Of a DNA stretch of 15,989 bases, positions 7,845 to 13,549 are shown piece by piece. The notes beneath the pieces were generated by a model. The model was not told the DNA's origin. It ran no database searches and saw only the letters and a program-made list of their open reading frames with translations. The stretch is taken from the NCBI GenBank assembly GCA_025362915.1, contig JANYEU010000456.1:1-15989 (forward strand). The letters are read 5' to 3'. Position 1 is the stretch's first letter, and every line of letters begins with the position of its first letter. The DNA is from Chitinophagaceae bacterium (GTDB lineage: Bacteria; Bacteroidota; Bacteroidia; Chitinophagales; Chitinophagaceae). The position numbers were made by a program, and so were the translations under genes.

Positions 7845-8117
7845 AATGATGTTGCTGAACTCAAGGATATTGTTGCTGAACTCGGAAATATCATTGCTGA
7901 ACTGAAAGATATAATCGCTGAACTCGGAAATATCATTGCTGAACTGAAAGATATTGTTGCTGAACTCGGAAATATCATTGCTGAACTGAAAAATATTGTT
8001 GCTGAACTCGGAAATATCATTGCTGAACTGAAAAATATAATCGCTGACCTTGAAAACATCATTGCTGAACTGAAAGATATAATCGCTGACCTTGAAAATA
8101 TCATTGCTGAACTGAAA
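7845..8117 (+). repeat. 21-bp tandem repeat array, 13 units, with 42-bp higher-order pairing
   Basis: Thirteen contiguous units of exactly 21 bp (273 bases) of the form aatatcattgctgaactg plus aaa. Units alternate between two types, one ending CTGAAA and one ending CTCGGA or CTTGAA, so there is a 42-bp higher-order period; the last four units carry a GACCTTGAA variant. The sequence GCTGA is invariant in all units. Twenty-one bp is both seven codons and two turns of B-DNA. The plus-strand frame starting at 7845 reads as heptads; the minus strand is also open in two frames. No spacers are present, so this is not a CRISPR array. Confidence 0.95.
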
Positions 8118-8168
8118 GATAAATTGTGTGAGATACTATTAACCCTCATAGGATTTGAAATCCTATAA
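7845..8168 (+). pseudogene. Possible broken coiled-coil gene (heptad frame without a start codon)
   Basis: On the plus strand the array reads DIVAELG NIIAELK repeated for 13 heptads, then DKLCEILLTLIGFEIL and a TAA at 8166-8168. Ile/Val and Leu fall at a/d spacing, so this would be a long amphipathic helix forming a coiled coil. Differences between units are conservative in this frame: ATT/ATA/ATC all Ile, CTC/CTG/CTT all Leu, GAA/GAC Glu/Asp, GTT/ATT Val/Ile. However, an in-frame TAA at 7842-7844 precedes it and no ATG, GTG or TTG occurs in frame. ATG codons at 7846 and 7849 are in the neighbouring frame; a single extra G after the second would give M-V-A-E-L-K. It could be a frameshifted gene, or a non-coding minisatellite. 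Confidence 0.3.
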
Positions 8169-8174
8169 GGGTTT
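8141..8174. repeat. 34-nt hairpin repeat, copy 2
   Basis: A 14-bp stem (AACCCTCATAGGAT at 8141-8154 with ATCCTATAAGGGTT at 8160-8173) closes a 5-base loop TTGAA. The one irregular pair is C-A on plus-strand RNA but G-U on minus-strand RNA, so the hairpin is intact when read from the minus strand. It matches the 7603-7636 copy, and the two copies bracket the 21-bp array. It supplies the last codons and stop of the heptad frame. Confidence 0.75.
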
Positions 8175-8191
8175 GCAATATGAGGCAGGCG

Positions 8192-8232
8192 CAAAACAAA
8201 AAGCCCCAAGAAAACAAATCCTTGGGGCTTTT
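8192..8232 (-). terminator. Intrinsic terminator of mdh
   Basis: A perfect 12-bp stem, AAAAGCCCCAAG (8199-8210) with CTTGGGGCTTTT (8221-8232), and a 10-base loop. Read on the minus strand it begins 25 bases after the mdh stop and ends in TTTTTGTTTT. A T-rich run on the other side makes it potentially bidirectional. Confidence 0.9.
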
Positions 8233-8257
8233 GTATTAAAACCAACCATTTCAAATA

Positions 8258-9187
8258 CTACAAAGTCTTCAAAACGTCGTTCATATTCCTTACAGCAGCA
8301 GCACTCTTATCAAAAGCAGCTTGTTCTGTTTCGTTCAATTTGTAATCGATAATCTTTTCAACACCATTCTTGCCAATAATTACCGGAACACCTAAGCAAA
8401 TATCGCTTTGTCCGTATTCACCATCAAGGGCAACACAGCAAGAGAACAATTTCTTCTCATCACGCACTATCGCTTCTACCAAAGCAGCACCGGCAGCACC
8501 TGGCGCATACCAGGCAGAAGTACCAATCAATTTAGTTAGTGTAGCACCACCCACCATTGTATCGGCAACCACTTTTTGTTGTTGTTCTTCAGTTAAGAAA
8601 TCGGTAACAGGAGCACTGTTCCAAGTTGCATAACGTATCAAAGGAATCATGGTAGTATCTCCATGACCGCCAACAACTATTGCATTCAAATCTGAAGCAT
8701 TAGCACCCAAGGCAGCACTTAAATAACATTTAAAACGTGCACTATCCAAGATGCCACCCATACCTATAATCTTGTTTTTGGCCAAACCAGTGCTTTGTAA
8801 GGCAAGGTAAGTCATGGTATCCATTGGATTGGATATAACAATGATGATAGCCTCAGGAGAATATTTTAATATATTTTCAGCAACGCTTTTCACGATGCCA
8901 GCATTTACGCCAATCAATTCTTCACGCGTCATACCTGGTTTACGGGGCAAACCAGAAGTGATAACCACCACATCGCTGCCGGCAGTTTTAGAATAATCGT
9001 TTGTTGAACCTGTTATCTTGGTGTCGAAACCTAAAAGGGCGGCTGTTTGGGTCATATCCAATGCCTTGCCTTCTGCAAAACCTTCACGGATATCAAGCAA
9101 AACCAACTCAGTTGCCAACTCTTTGCGGGCAATATTGTCGGCACATGTTGCGCCTACTGCACCCGCGCCTACTACTGTAACTTTCAT
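8258..9187 (-). CDS. mdh: Malate dehydrogenase, NAD-dependent, LDH-like type
   Basis: Reversibly oxidises malate to oxaloacetate in the TCA cycle; cytoplasmic. The 309 residues open with the dinucleotide-binding loop VVGAGAVG (5-12) and LVLLDI, where D32 indicates NAD rather than NADP. The mobile-loop motif LPRKPGMTREE has R82 and R88; this double-arginine pattern marks malate rather than lactate specificity. N120, R151 and the catalytic H175 in VVGGHGDT are present. The length is standard for the LDH-like malate dehydrogenase form common in Bacteroidota. The start ATG leads straight into the Rossmann strand. A consensus -7 element lies 40-47 bases upstream, and a strong terminator follows, so it is likely monocistronic. 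Confidence 0.95.
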   Translation of the reverse strand: MKVTVVGAGAVGATCADNIARKELATELVLLDIREGFAEGKALDMTQTAALLGFDTKITGSTNDYSKTAGSDVVVITSGLPRKPGMTREELIGVNAGIVKSVAENILKYSPEAIIIVISNPMDTMTYLALQSTGLAKNKIIGMGGILDSARFKCYLSAALGANASDLNAIVVGGHGDTTMIPLIRYATWNSAPVTDFLTEEQQQKVVADTMVGGATLTKLIGTSAWYAPGAAGAALVEAIVRDEKKLFSCCVALDGEYGQSDICLGVPVIIGKNGVEKIIDYKLNETEQAAFDKSAAAVRNMNDVLKTL

Positions 9188-9226
9188 AACGCAATGTTTA
9201 TTTAATTAAAATTTAATTTTTCGCCG

Positions 9227-9234
9227 CAAATGTA
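9227..9234 (-). promoter_or_regulatory. Candidate -7 promoter element of mdh
   Basis: Read on the minus strand the bases are TACATTTG followed by CGG, an exact match to TAnnTTTG and the same octamer as upstream of lysC. It lies 40 bases before the mdh ATG. I see no good -33 TTTG at the expected spacing. Confidence 0.5.
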
Positions 9235-9242
9235 ACCCTCAT

Positions 9243-9857
9243 TTACTTGGGGTTATGCTTTTTTTTGCTTTTTTTCTCGATTACGATTTCGGCTGGTTTG
9301 GCATTTACCAATTGTATTAATTCGTGCATGTTTGCGCCCTGGTCGTATGCTTTTGCAAAGTTCTTGTGCGTATCATAAACTGCCATGAAAGGCGTGTATT
9401 TTACATCATAATAAACTGGGAGAAAATATTTTGTATCCCTTCCCATGGCAATGTTTGGATAGCTGCTGATATTATATTTTATTTCGAAATTTTTGATGGA
9501 ATCCAACGGATGATAGCTGGCAAAAACAAAGAAGGCATTTTTTAGGCTATCCATTTTTTTTTCTATTTCTTTCATTTCATGCACGCAATGACTGCACTCC
9601 GGACTAAAGTAGATGATAACTATTGGTCTGTTATTAGGCAAGTTCTCATTAGAAAACCATGTGCTATCCATTTTGCCGGCAGCATCCTTTTTGCTTACAC
9701 CAATCAAAATTTTAAAGCTTGGGATTACTTTATTCTTTGCATACTTAGGCAGCGAATCTTTAATTACAAGGGGTATAATGTCAGTTGATTTCTTATTCTG
9801 ACAGAATGTAAAGAAGTTGATACTTAATAATAGTGAGGCTAGTAGTATTTTTTTCAT
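9243..9857 (-). CDS. Exported thioredoxin-fold protein (TlpA/redoxin-like)
   Basis: Predicted periplasmic thiol-disulfide or redox protein of 204 residues. The start is placed at the ATG complementary to 9855-9857, where MKKILLASLLLSINFFTFCQ forms a signal peptide; the longer open frame back to 10004 would bury it and run into the divergent promoter region. The cleavage site is either before Q20 (type I) or at C19 as a lipoprotein; phenylalanine before the cysteine is a poor lipobox, so type I is favoured. Residues 78-92 (PIVIIYFSPECSHC) are a thioredoxin beta-strand and active site with C88-S-H-C91. KYTPFMAVYD carries the expected cis-proline P156. The C-terminus is very lysine-rich (EKKSKKKHNPK). 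The partner is unknown. It ends 55 bases upstream of mdh, with the mdh promoter candidate between them. Confidence 0.82.
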   Translation of the reverse strand: MKKILLASLLLSINFFTFCQNKKSTDIIPLVIKDSLPKYAKNKVIPSFKILIGVSKKDAAGKMDSTWFSNENLPNNRPIVIIYFSPECSHCVHEMKEIEKKMDSLKNAFFVFASYHPLDSIKNFEIKYNISSYPNIAMGRDTKYFLPVYYDVKYTPFMAVYDTHKNFAKAYDQGANMHELIQLVNAKPAEIVIEKKSKKKHNPK

Positions 9858-10007
9858 GCGATAAAAATAAAAGAATTGTTTGGTAAAGGATAGCAAAAGT
9901 TTTGTAGCTGCCAAGAACACCTTACCACAAGGCATACAAAGAATCAATACAAAGGGGAACAGCTGCCTTTGTTTCTTCATAGAAAAGATATATGTGTATT
10001 GCATGAT

Positions 10008-10015
10008 TAACTTTG
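10008..10015 (+). promoter_or_regulatory. Candidate -7 element for the ARPP-1 family gene
   Basis: TAACTTTG matches TAnnTTTG and lies 17 bases before the ATG at 10033, implying a very short leader. No clear -33 partner was found. Confidence 0.4.
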
Positions 10016-10032
10016 TACAATAATTTTCTTAG

Positions 10033-10977
10033 ATGCTTCATAAACGGGTAGTTATTGTATTGTTTATTTCATTTTTGCTATCTTTAAAAAGCACGGGACA
10101 GCTAACCTACAGCACCCTTAGGATAGAATATGATAGTGGCTGGACATTTGGAAACCTTAAACTAATACCTGTAAGATTTAAGACACCTGCCTATCCCTTG
10201 TTTTATTTTCCTGCAAAACTGGTTTCGCTAAAGGAAGCAATGCAAAGTGGAAGGTTCAAGTTTAAGGAGTTTTATTTTGAAAAAGACGCTTCGGTGAGAC
10301 TTTTAACTGTTGAAAATAATAGCGATGATTTTGTTTTATTGGAAGATGGTGAAACAATAAGTGGGGGCAAGCAGGACAGGATGCTGGCAGAATCGAAAAT
10401 TATCTATCCGCACCAAACTGATCAGTTTATTGATGTTTTTTGTATTGAACAGAACAGATGGGCAAATAAACCTCGCCCTTTTAAATACGCTGGCGATGCA
10501 GATGAACAATTGAAAAGGGTAATGGATTTAACCCATCAACAGCAGTTTATCTGGCGAGAAATAGACCAACGGCTTTATATGACTGGCGGAATAAGTAAGA
10601 CCTCAGCTTATTTGGAAGTGCACAATAATAACCCAAACCGGGATACAGCCTATACCAACTTCTTTGTAAATAAGTTAAAGACAAGCGATAGCTTGTTTGC
10701 TGGTTTTATAGCCATAACCGATACTGTGGTGATGGGAAGTGAGGTGTTTGCATCCACTACTCTTACGTTAAAGGGTTTTAATGCCATGCTGCAAGGCTGG
10801 ATAGGTGCAGCTTTGCTTAATGGAAAAACGCCTGATATGCCTTACAAAAATGTGAAAGTATTTACTGATAATCTGTTCGAAAATGAGGGTAGACAGAAAA
10901 TATTTCTTCAAAAACATGGCAAAGCGTTTATTTGCGAAAAGAAAGTGTTTCATATTGTGGCGCACGGAGGAAAATGA
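10033..10977 (+). CDS. Exported ARPP-1 family domain protein
   Basis: 314 residues with a signal peptide at about 1-22 (VVIVLFISFLLSLKSTG). The body matches the pattern of the ARPP-1 domain (ARG- and rhodanese-phosphatase-associated protein). VSLKEAMQSGRFKFKEF (64-80) corresponds to the usual leader helix. A segment at 93-118 has the core LLEDGETISGGKQDRML, where the family has a DGEE-hxGxKQNR motif, and FIDVFCIEQNRW (132-143) corresponds to the family CVEqGRW motif. The biochemical role of the domain is not known to me. Most family members I know of are cytoplasmic, so a secretion signal is notable. It is divergent from the thioredoxin-fold gene (175 bases between starts), and a 94-nt inverted repeat element begins 10 bases after its stop. 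Confidence 0.7.
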   Translation: MLHKRVVIVLFISFLLSLKSTGQLTYSTLRIEYDSGWTFGNLKLIPVRFKTPAYPLFYFPAKLVSLKEAMQSGRFKFKEFYFEKDASVRLLTVENNSDDFVLLEDGETISGGKQDRMLAESKIIYPHQTDQFIDVFCIEQNRWANKPRPFKYAGDADEQLKRVMDLTHQQQFIWREIDQRLYMTGGISKTSAYLEVHNNNPNRDTAYTNFFVNKLKTSDSLFAGFIAITDTVVMGSEVFASTTLTLKGFNAMLQGWIGAALLNGKTPDMPYKNVKVFTDNLFENEGRQKIFLQKHGKAFICEKKVFHIVAHGGK

Positions 10978-10986
10978 ATAGTAAAT

Positions 10987-11080
10987 AGTCAAAAGTAGGG
11001 GGTTATAAGTTTTGGTTTTATTTTCATGATAAATGTATGCTCTTTTTAAAATTACACCTTGTTACTTACGACTTTTGACT
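10987..11080. repeat. Inverted-repeat intergenic element, copy A (AGTCAAAAGT / ACTTTTGACT)
   Basis: Perfect 10-bp arms, AGTCAAAAGT at 10987-10996 and ACTTTTGACT at 11071-11080, with a 74-base AT-rich interior. The right arm continues as TTCAACT, the word also found at 149-174. A second copy with identical arms and nearly the same spacing is at 13454-13549. It fills most of the gap between the ARPP-1 gene and the deacetylase. Confidence 0.8.
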
Positions 11081-11108
11081 TTCAACTCTCCACTTAAACA
11101 AAGAAAAG

Positions 11109-11726
11109 ATGTATATAGTATCTACACCGAAGTGGCTGAGGGCTTTCTATCCATCATTGGTATGGCAGATAGATACCTTACAAAAGGAACTATACCTGAC
11201 ATTTGATGACGGCCCACATAAAACGGTCACACCCTTTGTACTGGATACCCTGAAACAGTTTGATGCCAAGGCGACCTTTTTTTGCATAGGGAAGAATGTG
11301 GATGGCAATAAAGAACTGTATAAAAGAATTATTGAAGAAAGGCATTCGGTAGGTAATCACACGCACAACCATTTGAATGGCTGGAAAAACTCTAACTATT
11401 ATTATATCAAAAACATAGCTGTTGCTAGCGAAAGAATAGGATCCACACTTTTTAGACCCCCGTATGGAAGGATAAGAAAATCTCAGATAAAGAGTTTGCA
11501 GATGCCAGATTCAAAACTAAAAATCATCATGTGGTCTGTTCTTTCCGGAGACTTTGATATAAGTATTACTGGAGAGAAATGTCTGAGAAATGTGTTAAAA
11601 CATTCAAGGCAAGGAAGCATCATTGTTTTTCATGATAGTGAAAAGGCTTTTGAAAGATTGCAATATGCTTTACCCAAAACATTGGAGCATTTTAGTAAAT
11701 TGGGATATCAGTTCAAATCATTATAG
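11109..11726 (+). CDS. Polysaccharide deacetylase, NodB homology domain (CE4)
   Basis: Metal-dependent removal of N- or O-acetyl groups from a polysaccharide such as peptidoglycan or chitin oligomers. The 205 residues are essentially one NodB domain. YLTFDDGP (29-36) carries the base D33 and metal ligand D34. NHTHNH (83-88) gives the metal histidines H84 and H88. RPPYGR (116-121) is motif 3, WSVLSGDFD (142-150) motif 4, and VFHDS with H175 the catalytic-acid motif 5. All expected catalytic residues are present. No clear cleaved signal peptide is seen; the N-terminus (MYIVSTPKWLRAFYPSLVW) is only mildly hydrophobic, so export is uncertain. It stands between an inverted repeat element and a leader-like region before tatD. 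The substrate cannot be told from sequence. Confidence 0.9.
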   Translation: MYIVSTPKWLRAFYPSLVWQIDTLQKELYLTFDDGPHKTVTPFVLDTLKQFDAKATFFCIGKNVDGNKELYKRIIEERHSVGNHTHNHLNGWKNSNYYYIKNIAVASERIGSTLFRPPYGRIRKSQIKSLQMPDSKLKIIMWSVLSGDFDISITGEKCLRNVLKHSRQGSIIVFHDSEKAFERLQYALPKTLEHFSKLGYQFKSL

Positions 11727-11766
11727 CAAAATCATTCAAATCACGGTAATCATAGTTAAAAAAAAA

Positions 11767-11788
11767 GGCAGAGGTAGAAACCTTAGCC
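11767..11788. repeat. Small hairpin after an A tract
   Basis: GGCAGAGGT (11767-11775) pairs with ACCTTAGCC (11780-11788) with one A-A mismatch and one G-U, around a 4-base loop. It follows a run of about eight A residues. As there is a T tract only when read from the minus strand, and no minus-strand gene feeds it, its role is unclear; it may be the 5' structure of a leader RNA. Confidence 0.4.
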
Positions 11789-11806
11789 TGTTATAATCCG
11801 TACCCT

Positions 11807-11854
11807 ATGAAAACAATCTTCAATCTATTTAAACCAATGGATTTTTGCTGTTAG
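11807..11854 (+). CDS. Possible 15-residue leader peptide ending in two cysteines
   Basis: ATG at 11807 opens MKTIFNLFKPMDFCC and a TAG at 11852-11854. The stop codon overlaps the first bases of the 5' arm of the terminator-like stem beginning at 11853, and two cysteine codons directly precede it. That arrangement is what a ribosome-dependent attenuator looks like. Against it: the frame is short enough to occur by chance, no ribosome binding site is visible, and the downstream gene (tatD) has no known link to cysteine supply and may have its own promoter. Confidence 0.25.
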   Translation: MKTIFNLFKPMDFCC

Positions 11855-11927
11855 CCCCTTTCTTGTTGGTAGCCCTATTAAAACGGTAGTCATGCTTGTT
11901 TTATTTTGCAAGGGGCTTTTATTTTTT
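11853..11927 (+). terminator. Terminator-like stem with a long loop and T-rich tail
   Basis: AGCCCCTT (11853-11860) pairs perfectly with AAGGGGCT (11910-11917), followed by TTTATTTTTT. The 49-base interior is unusually long for a simple terminator and may fold further. It lies about 130 bases after the deacetylase stop and about 40 before tatD, so it could end the former transcript or control entry into the latter. Confidence 0.5.
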
Positions 11928-11933
11928 ATTGTG

Positions 11934-11961
11934 TTGGTGGCATAAAATATTTTAAAATTTG
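11934..11961 (+). promoter_or_regulatory. Weak candidate promoter for tatD
   Basis: TTG at 11934-11936 and, 16 bases later, TAAAATTTG (11953-11961), which is TAnnTTTG with one extra base. It sits immediately before the tatD ATG at 11966, which would make the transcript leaderless or nearly so. Confidence 0.3.
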
Positions 11962-11965
11962 CAAC

Positions 11966-12730
11966 ATGAAGTTAATAGACACACATTGCCACCTGTATTC
12001 GGAAGAATTTAATGATGATATAGAAGCGGTTATTGCAAGGGCAAAAGCCGAAGGGGTAACCAAATTTTATTTGCCAGCCATAGATAGTACTTGCTTGGAA
12101 GGAATGCTAGCATTGGAAAAGAAATTTCCTGATGAATGTATTGCCATGATGGGATTGCATCCTTGCTATGTGAAAGAAAACTATAAGGATGAATTGAAAA
12201 TAGTGGAAGACCAATTGGCACAGCGTTCTTTTGCTGCGGTAGGAGAAATAGGGCTGGATTTTTATTGGGATAAAACTTTTTCTGCACAACAATATGAGAC
12301 TTTTGAGTTGCAGATGCAATGGGCGTTGGAAAAGAATCTTCCTATTGTAATACATACGCGAAGTGCCATGCAGGAAACCATCAATATGGTTAAACCCTTT
12401 GCGGCAAAGGGACTAAAAGGGATATTCCATTGTTTTAGTGGTAGTTACGAAAGTGCCAAACAGATGATAGATATGGATTTTTTGTTGGGTATTGGTGGCG
12501 TTATTACTTACAAGAATGCCGGTCTGCCTGAAGTTTTGGCTAATATCCCCCTAGAGTATTTGGTATTGGAAACGGATGCACCCTATCTTACCCCAGCGCC
12601 TTTTAGGGGTAAAAGAAATGAGAGTGGCTACCTTAAATACATTGCAGAAAAACTAGCCGAAGTAAAGAATATAACTGTAGAAGAACTTGCTGCCGTCACC
12701 ACTGCCAATGCAGAAAGGTTGTTTAAGTAA
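11966..12730 (+). CDS. tatD: TatD-family metal-dependent deoxyribonuclease/hydrolase
   Basis: TIM-barrel amidohydrolase-fold nuclease, cytoplasmic, linked in other bacteria to 3'-5' DNA processing and repair. With the start at 11966 (MKLIDTHCHLYSEEF) the protein is 254 residues, the family norm; the frame extends to 11906, but that would add 20 residues encoded by the terminator-like region before the conserved N-terminal strand. Metal ligands are visible: D5, H7 and H9 (DTHCH), E94 in AVGEIGLDFYWD, H130 in IVIHTR, H155 in GIFHCFSGS, and D204 in LETDAPYLTP. RGKRNES (214-220) is the usual C-terminal signature. All ligands are intact, so it should be active. A 65-nt hairpin follows 4 bases after its stop. 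Confidence 0.93.
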   Translation: MKLIDTHCHLYSEEFNDDIEAVIARAKAEGVTKFYLPAIDSTCLEGMLALEKKFPDECIAMMGLHPCYVKENYKDELKIVEDQLAQRSFAAVGEIGLDFYWDKTFSAQQYETFELQMQWALEKNLPIVIHTRSAMQETINMVKPFAAKGLKGIFHCFSGSYESAKQMIDMDFLLGIGGVITYKNAGLPEVLANIPLEYLVLETDAPYLTPAPFRGKRNESGYLKYIAEKLAEVKNITVEELAAVTTANAERLFK

Positions 12731-12734
12731 ACGG

Positions 12735-12799
12735 GAGTCGGAAGGAGCGAGATCGCAAATTTTCGCTGCTAATTTCCGATTCTCGTTCCTCCCCGATTC
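12735..12799. repeat. Long imperfect hairpin directly after tatD
   Basis: The left arm 12735-12761 (GAGTCGGAAGGAGCGAGA onward) and right arm 12771-12799 (ending CCTCCCCGATTC) pair over about 27 positions with a few mismatches and two single-base bulges, around a 9-base loop. There is no T tract, so it is more like a REP/palindromic element than an intrinsic terminator, although it could stabilise or end the tatD transcript. Confidence 0.65.
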
Positions 12800-12823
12800 A
12801 CGTTCTTCAGCTATTCCCATCTT

Positions 12824-12840
12824 GTTAATAATTTATTAAC
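12824..12840. promoter_or_regulatory. 17-bp perfect palindrome upstream of the YkuK-like gene
   Basis: GTTAATAA-T-TTATTAAC is a perfect dyad with a single central base, about 55 bases before the ATG at 12896. It has the size of a dimeric repressor site, but AT-rich palindromes arise easily here and no regulator gene is adjacent. Confidence 0.3.
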
Positions 12841-12895
12841 CTATAAAAGAGCAAGTGATACTAATTATACAGTAAATTACACAAAACTTTTTTAT

Positions 12896-13369
12896 ATGAG
12901 ATGGAGAAAATTTAATGGCGAGTCTATTAACCTGCCCATAAAAGAGGCCGTGGCAGATGCAATCCGATTGGAAATAGCAAAAGGTATCAAGCTAAAAGTG
13001 TGCATTGGCACGGATAGTCAGGTAAAAGGTGCCGAGACTGAATTTGCTACAGTAATCGTTTTTTTGCGGGAACATGCAGGTGGTTTCATGTACATCCACA
13101 ATGAAAAAACAAAGCAAAAGTTTCATCTAAAAGAACGTATGCTCAGTGAAGTGGCAAAAAGCATAGAAATTGCTTATGCGCTTTGCGATTTATTTATTGA
13201 GTACAAGATTGATATGGAAGTTCATGCAGACATAAACACGAACCCCGCCTTTAAAAGTAATGACGCATTGAAAGAAGCAATGGGTTATATACTTGGGATG
13301 GGGTTTGCGTTTAAGGCAAAACCAGAAGCTTTTGCCAGTAGCTGCTGTGCTGACAAGATGGTGAACTAG
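12896..13369 (+). CDS. YkuK-like predicted RNase H-fold protein (DUF458 family)
   Basis: 157 residues. The opening MRWRKFNGE, then VCIGTDSQVKG (35-45), ATVIVFLRE (51-59), EVHADINTNP (108-117) and the C-terminal GMGFAFKAKPEAFASSCCAD match the family I know as YkuK/DUF458, predicted to have an RNase H-like fold. D40 in GTDSQ, E85 in the central helix and D112 in HADIN are placed like RNase H-fold acidic metal ligands (positions read by eye). The family's substrate is not established; Bacillus ykuK is linked to stress or sporulation conditions, but that need not transfer. It has a perfect AT-rich dyad upstream and an inverted repeat element downstream, shared with convergent engB. Confidence 0.8.
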   Translation: MRWRKFNGESINLPIKEAVADAIRLEIAKGIKLKVCIGTDSQVKGAETEFATVIVFLREHAGGFMYIHNEKTKQKFHLKERMLSEVAKSIEIAYALCDLFIEYKIDMEVHADINTNPAFKSNDALKEAMGYILGMGFAFKAKPEAFASSCCADKMVN

Positions 13370-13453
13370 CAGCCTCTAACTCATAGCACAATGATTATTT
13401 TTCGATGGAGATAACCTCTGTCCTAGGAATAGACTCCCCTAAATTTAGTCGAT

Positions 13454-13549
13454 AGTCAAAAGTAGATAGTCGTAAGTATATCTTACAATACTTATAAGAA
13501 GTATCTATCTTATCATGAACTTCCAACTTTTTACTTATAACTTTTGACT
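13454..13549. repeat. Inverted-repeat intergenic element, copy B, overlapping the end of engB
   Basis: Arms AGTCAAAAGT (13454-13463) and ACTTTTGACT (13540-13549) are identical to those at 10987-11080, with a 76-base interior (74 in copy A). The interior holds a nested hairpin, TAAGTAT / ATACTTA with an 8-base loop, near 13472-13494. Copies A and B share flanking words (GTAAG, TTACTTA, TCATGA) but the rest of the interiors differ. The right arm lies inside the engB reading frame. Confidence 0.8.

Noticed and set aside
7845..8117. CRISPR array
   Set aside because: Units are contiguous 21-mers without spacers, and no cas genes are present.
7841..8254. 137-residue minus-strand open frame with FSSAMIF/PSSATI repeats
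   Set aside because: It begins inside the mdh terminator region and is open only because the 21-bp repeat lacks stops. Its unit changes are less conservative than those of the plus-strand heptad frame.
9858..10004. Longer N-terminus of the thioredoxin-fold protein
   Set aside because: It would place a clear signal peptide 49 residues inside the protein and extend into the divergent promoter region.
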